Below are positions 7,900-10,241 of a DNA stretch of 10,241 nucleotides, piece after piece (positions within the stretch are counted from its first letter, which is position 1; each line of letters starts with the position of its first letter). The stretch is from an uncultured Clostridia bacterium. GTDB taxonomy: Bacteria > Bacillota > Clostridia > Christensenellales > UBA1242. Below the pieces are notes generated by a model, which ran no database searches, was not told the DNA's origin, and worked only from the letters and a program-made list of their open reading frames with translations. Location of the stretch: assembly GCA_944380695.1 (NCBI GenBank), contig CALWII010000014.1:1-10241 (forward strand). The letters run 5' to 3'. The translations under genes were made by a program, and so were the position numbers.

Positions 7900-7904
7900 A
7901 GGAG
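7898..7904 (+). promoter_or_regulatory. Ribosome binding site that fixes the ftsY start
   Basis: AGAGGAG overlaps the last two bases of the smc stop codon and lies 5 bases before the ATG at 7910. A longer reading frame opens at an ATG at 7883, inside smc, but that codon has no comparable site and adds nine residues not expected for FtsY. The 7910 start is therefore preferred. Confidence 0.85.
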
Positions 7905-7909
7905 ACAAA

Positions 7910-8806
7910 ATGGGGTTAATTAAAAAGATTAAAGAAGCTTTAAAAAAAACCAGGGAAGCTTTTTCAAGAAAGATTGATGCCTTGCTCTCACACGGAGAGC
8001 TTGACGATGAGTTTTATGATGAACTTACTGATTTGTTGATTTCTTGTGATTTGGGAGTGCGACCAGCCGTTGAAGTTGTTGATGAATTAAGACTTTATGC
8101 CAGAAAAAACAAAATTAGAACAGCAGAAGATGTTAAAAAAGCTCTCAAGTTGATATTAACAGAGCAACTTGAAAATGCACCCAAAATTAAATTTACTTTT
8201 CCAGTTATTATCACTATAATTGGCGTTAATGGAGTTGGTAAAACTACAACAATAGGCAAGCTTGCAAAATACTTCCAAAATCAAAAAAAATCCGTAACCT
8301 TGGTCGCTGGCGACACATTTCGAGCCGCAGCTAGTGAACAATTGACTATGTGGGCGGAAAGGTCCAAAACTAGAATTATCAAACACGCAGAAGGAGCTGA
8401 TGCAGCGGCAGTTGTATTTGATGGTATTGCAAGTGCTAAAGCCAAAAAAACAGATGTTTTAATTGTCGATACTGCTGGAAGACTTCACACAAAAACAAAT
8501 CTTATGGAAGAATTAAAAAAGATCGGTCGTGTTACTGCGAAGGAATATCCAGAAGCACAACATTTAAATTTTATAGTTTTAGATGCTACAACAGGTCAAA
8601 ACGCAGTTGCACAAATTAATTCATTCAATGAAAGTGTCCCTGTTGATGGAATAATTTTAACTAAACTTGACGGTACAGCTAAAGGCGGTGTAGTTGTTGC
8701 TATTGAAAGAGATTTGAAAAAACCTGTTGTTTTCATAGGAACCGGAGAAGGTATTGATGATATTTCACAATTCGATGCTAAAGAATTTGTAGAAGAGCTG
8801 TTTTAA
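7910..8806 (+). CDS. ftsY: Signal recognition particle receptor FtsY
   Basis: FtsY is the membrane-associated GTPase that docks the signal recognition particle (Ffh plus 4.5S/6S RNA) with its translating ribosome at the Sec translocon. With the chosen ATG the protein has 298 residues. The helical N domain takes up about the first 95, beginning with an amphipathic, basic stretch that could contact the membrane. The GTPase G domain follows with GVNGVGKTTT at 105-114, GDTFRAAASEQL at 134-145, DTAGR at 187-191, TKLDGTAKGG from 251, and the closing FIGTGEGIDDISQFD. The acidic A domain of E. coli FtsY is absent, as usual in Bacillota. It sits downstream of smc, translationally close. In Bacillus ylxM and ffh follow; here a sporulation-type sigma gene does. 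The NG architecture is shared with Ffh, but the lack of a methionine-rich M domain rules Ffh out. Confidence 0.97.
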   Translation: MGLIKKIKEALKKTREAFSRKIDALLSHGELDDEFYDELTDLLISCDLGVRPAVEVVDELRLYARKNKIRTAEDVKKALKLILTEQLENAPKIKFTFPVIITIIGVNGVGKTTTIGKLAKYFQNQKKSVTLVAGDTFRAAASEQLTMWAERSKTRIIKHAEGADAAAVVFDGIASAKAKKTDVLIVDTAGRLHTKTNLMEELKKIGRVTAKEYPEAQHLNFIVLDATTGQNAVAQINSFNESVPVDGIILTKLDGTAKGGVVVAIERDLKKPVVFIGTGEGIDDISQFDAKEFVEELF

Positions 8807-8870
8807 CCAATTAAACCTGATTAATTTTAATTAATTTATGTGTCCAAGCAAAAAACGATAAATTTCGACA

Positions 8871-8878
8871 TATACATT
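8871..8878 (+). promoter_or_regulatory. Possible SigE-type -10 element upstream of sigK
   Basis: TATACATT matches 7 of 8 positions of the sporulation SigE -10 consensus CATACAnT, and SigE is the known activator of sigK in Bacillus. A convincing SigE -35 is not found at 13-15 bases upstream; the nearest resemblance, GCAAAAA at 8848-8854, is 16 bases away. The start would fall close to the AAGGAG site at 8886-8891, leaving a very short leader. The rest of the 8807-8898 gap is AT-rich and holds no clear terminator, so read-through from ftsY is also possible. Confidence 0.3.
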
Positions 8879-8898
8879 TCTCTATAAGGAGAAAGCTT

Positions 8899-9615
8899 GT
8901 GTTTGAAAGTTTACCGTTTTTTTTATCAAAATTAAAGTGTTTTACTGCGTTTATAAACAGTAGCGAAGGTTTTCCAAAACCATTATCAAAAGAAAAAGAA
9001 TATGAACTTTTAAAAAAATACCGTGAAAAAGGCGATATGCAGGCGAGAAGCAAACTTATAAATCATAATTTGAGACTAGTTTCGCATATTGTGAAAAAAT
9101 ATGCTGGGTCAATTACAATTGAAGTTGATGATTTAATATCAGTTGGAGCGATAGGTTTAATTAAAGCTATTGACAGCTTTGACTATAACAAAGGTGTTGG
9201 TCTGGCCACTTATGCTTCAAAATGTATTGATAACGAAATTTTAATGCTAATCAGGGTTAACAAAAAGCATAAAGATGTTTTATCTTTGTCAAGTAAGTTC
9301 GCTTCTGACAAAGATGGCAACGATGTTCTACTTATGGACATTATTGAATCAGAGGAAGAAGAAGTCGAGGATGAAGTTTCTTCAAGGTTTATTATGGAGA
9401 AAATAAATCAATCCATTAAATTGCGATTAACTGAACGAGAGAAAGAAATCATTGTTAAAAGATATGGGCTAAATGGTCAAAAAGTTTACACGCAAAAAGA
9501 GTTGGCAGACGAATTAGGAATTTCTAGAAGTTATGTTTCAAGAATAGAAGCAAAAGCTCTCGATTTAATAAAAGTTGATTTATCTAAAAATTATTATGAC
9601 ACACCAGAAAATTAA
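8899..9615 (+). CDS. sigK: RNA polymerase sigma-K-like factor (pro-SigK)
   Basis: This sigma-70 family factor directs RNA polymerase to late mother-cell genes for spore coat and cortex formation. The 238 residues match SigK of Bacillus in length and motifs: FPKPLS at 25-30, INHNLRLVSHIVKKY at 54-68, DDLISVGAIGLIKAIDSFD (region 2) at 77-95, LATYASKCIDNEILM at 102-116, the SDKDGND block, LTEREKEII at 177-185, and the region 4 helix-turn-helix with ELGISRSYVSRIE. SigE, the closest alternative, typically has ISQSYISRLE and a WDGNE block. Residues 1 to about 18 are hydrophobic and fit a pro-sequence that SpoIVFB would remove. The GTG start is supported by AAGGAG (8886-8891) 7 bases upstream. The gene is continuous, with no skin-like interruption. 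Adjacent placement to ftsY is unusual. SigK against SigE is judged from remembered motifs only. Confidence 0.85.
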   Translation: MFESLPFFLSKLKCFTAFINSSEGFPKPLSKEKEYELLKKYREKGDMQARSKLINHNLRLVSHIVKKYAGSITIEVDDLISVGAIGLIKAIDSFDYNKGVGLATYASKCIDNEILMLIRVNKKHKDVLSLSSKFASDKDGNDVLLMDIIESEEEEVEDEVSSRFIMEKINQSIKLRLTEREKEIIVKRYGLNGQKVYTQKELADELGISRSYVSRIEAKALDLIKVDLSKNYYDTPEN

Positions 9616-9644
9616 TTGATTTTTTATTTTTTTTATTGTATATT
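9616..9644 (+). promoter_or_regulatory. Candidate promoter of the gene at 9664
   Basis: TTGATT (9616-9621; 4 of 6 to TTGACA) begins immediately after the sigK stop and is 17 bases from TATATT (9639-9644; 5 of 6 to TATAAT), which is preceded by TTG. A start near 9651 would leave a leader of about 13 bases holding GAGG at 9654-9657. The 48-base gap is almost entirely A and T, so chance matches are likely. Confidence 0.35.
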
Positions 9645-9663
9645 TAAAAAAAAGAGGCGTGTT

Positions 9664-10241
9664 GTGGAAAAAGATAAGTTTTATACTGTTTTAACCAAAT
9701 TGATTTTACCACTTTTTACCGGCTCCATTTTGATGGGGGAAGAGGAATCAAGCTCAAGAGAAGCTGAAGTTGCGCTTGGCAAACAGAATTCACTTTTGAT
9801 AAAGCCCGACAAAACTGCAGATTACCGTTTTATAATGAAAAGGGGCAGACCTTATCAATCATTTGAAATCTCATTATTAAAAAATATTTTACACGAGCTT
9901 AATGAGATAAATGATTCATCGTTGTATGACCCAACTTATCTTTTGACTTTACAGGAAAAGGCGGTTGAAAAAGCGGTTTGCGATAGCGTAGATTCTTCTG
10001 CATCATCTGTTATGTTAGGGCTAGTTAACGCCTTGACTAGATGGAGTCATAGGACTTATGAAGGGAAACCTGTCAATTTTGGTATAATAATTAATTTGGC
10101 AGACAATTGCGAAGATAGAAATTTGCATTATTCAAACATAGTTGCAACAGACTTTTTTGCGTTGCTTTCTGATGGCAAAAATTCTTTCATAGAATTTAAT
10201 AGAGAGGGCTACTTGATTGGTTATGTTGCCTTAAACAAAAT
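9664..10241 (+). CDS. Unrecognised protein, N-terminal part (runs off the window)
   Basis: An open frame of 192 complete codons without a stop begins at a GTG with GAGG at 9654-9657, 6 bases upstream, and continues past the window end. I do not recognise the family. The N-terminus has a moderately hydrophobic stretch at about 6-25 (ending TGSILMG) with one lysine inside, which could be a weak membrane anchor or buried helix, followed by an acidic, serine-rich EEESSSRE. Residues 60-105 look helical, with alternating charged and hydrophobic positions. Residues 126-145 (RWSHRTYEGKPVNFGIIINL) look like a turn leading into a beta strand, and a further strand pair may lie at 165-190 (FFALLSDGKNSFIEFN, then GYLIGYVAL). 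Codon use resembles the neighbouring genes, so it appears native. It follows sigK by 48 bases on the same strand, which allows but does not prove a sporulation link. Confidence 0.8.
   Translation, partial: MEKDKFYTVLTKLILPLFTGSILMGEEESSSREAEVALGKQNSLLIKPDKTADYRFIMKRGRPYQSFEISLLKNILHELNEINDSSLYDPTYLLTLQEKAVEKAVCDSVDSSASSVMLGLVNALTRWSHRTYEGKPVNFGIIINLADNCEDRNLHYSNIVATDFFALLSDGKNSFIEFNREGYLIGYVALNK

Noticed and set aside
8822..8838. AT-only inverted repeat downstream of ftsY
   Set aside because: The arms are about five A-T pairs with no following T-run, so it cannot be supported as a terminator.
8899..9615. The sigma gene as SigE, SigF or SigG
   Set aside because: The FPKPLS motif, the DKDGND block and ISRSYVSRIE agree best with SigK. 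SigF and SigG lack the hydrophobic pro-sequence, and SigE typically has ISQSYISRLE.
9627..9653. T8 and A8 arms after sigK that could be an inverted repeat or terminator
   Set aside because: The stem would be only A-T pairs and has no T-run after it, so it would be a weak terminator. It is better explained by general AT-richness or promoter-upstream DNA.

Overview
The window reads as a chromosomal core segment of a low-GC, endospore-forming Bacillota, most likely a member of Clostridia. This rests on the AT-rich composition, the gene order pta-ackA-rpmF-plsX-rnc-smc-ftsY, strong AGGAGG-type ribosome binding sites, and an intact sigma factor that most resembles SigK, the late mother-cell sigma factor of sporulation. 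No genus can be named from the sequence alone. All nine genes lie on the + strand and are tightly packed. No intergenic stretch exceeds 300 bases, and I see no insertion sequence, tRNA, rRNA, CRISPR array or phage gene.

Layout. Positions 18-2206 hold pta and ackA, which overlap by 4 bases and together turn acetyl-CoA into acetate and ATP. Positions 2217-2473 are a near-ideal sigma-A promoter followed by rpmF (ribosomal protein L32). Positions 2474-2669 form a non-coding regulatory gap with a possible extended -10 promoter, a perfect 20-base palindrome, a clear intrinsic terminator and then a promoter for the next operon. Positions 2670-8806 are plsX-rnc-smc-ftsY, apparently one transcript: phospholipid precursor synthesis, double-stranded RNA processing, chromosome condensation and membrane targeting of ribosomes. 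Positions 8899-9615 encode the SigK-like factor with a short hydrophobic pro-sequence. Positions 9664-10241 are the first 192 codons of a gene I do not recognise, cut off by the window edge.

The genes connect fermentative energy supply, translation, membrane lipid synthesis, chromosome organisation and protein targeting, as in many Gram-positive genomes. Several usual neighbours are missing: yceD before rpmF, acpP between plsX and rnc, and ylxM-ffh after ftsY. Beyond ftsY the segment leaves the familiar order and enters sporulation-related or unknown territory. I found no convincing new multi-gene system. The items most worth following are the truncated unknown gene downstream of sigK, the sigK placement itself, and the structured gap between rpmF and plsX.
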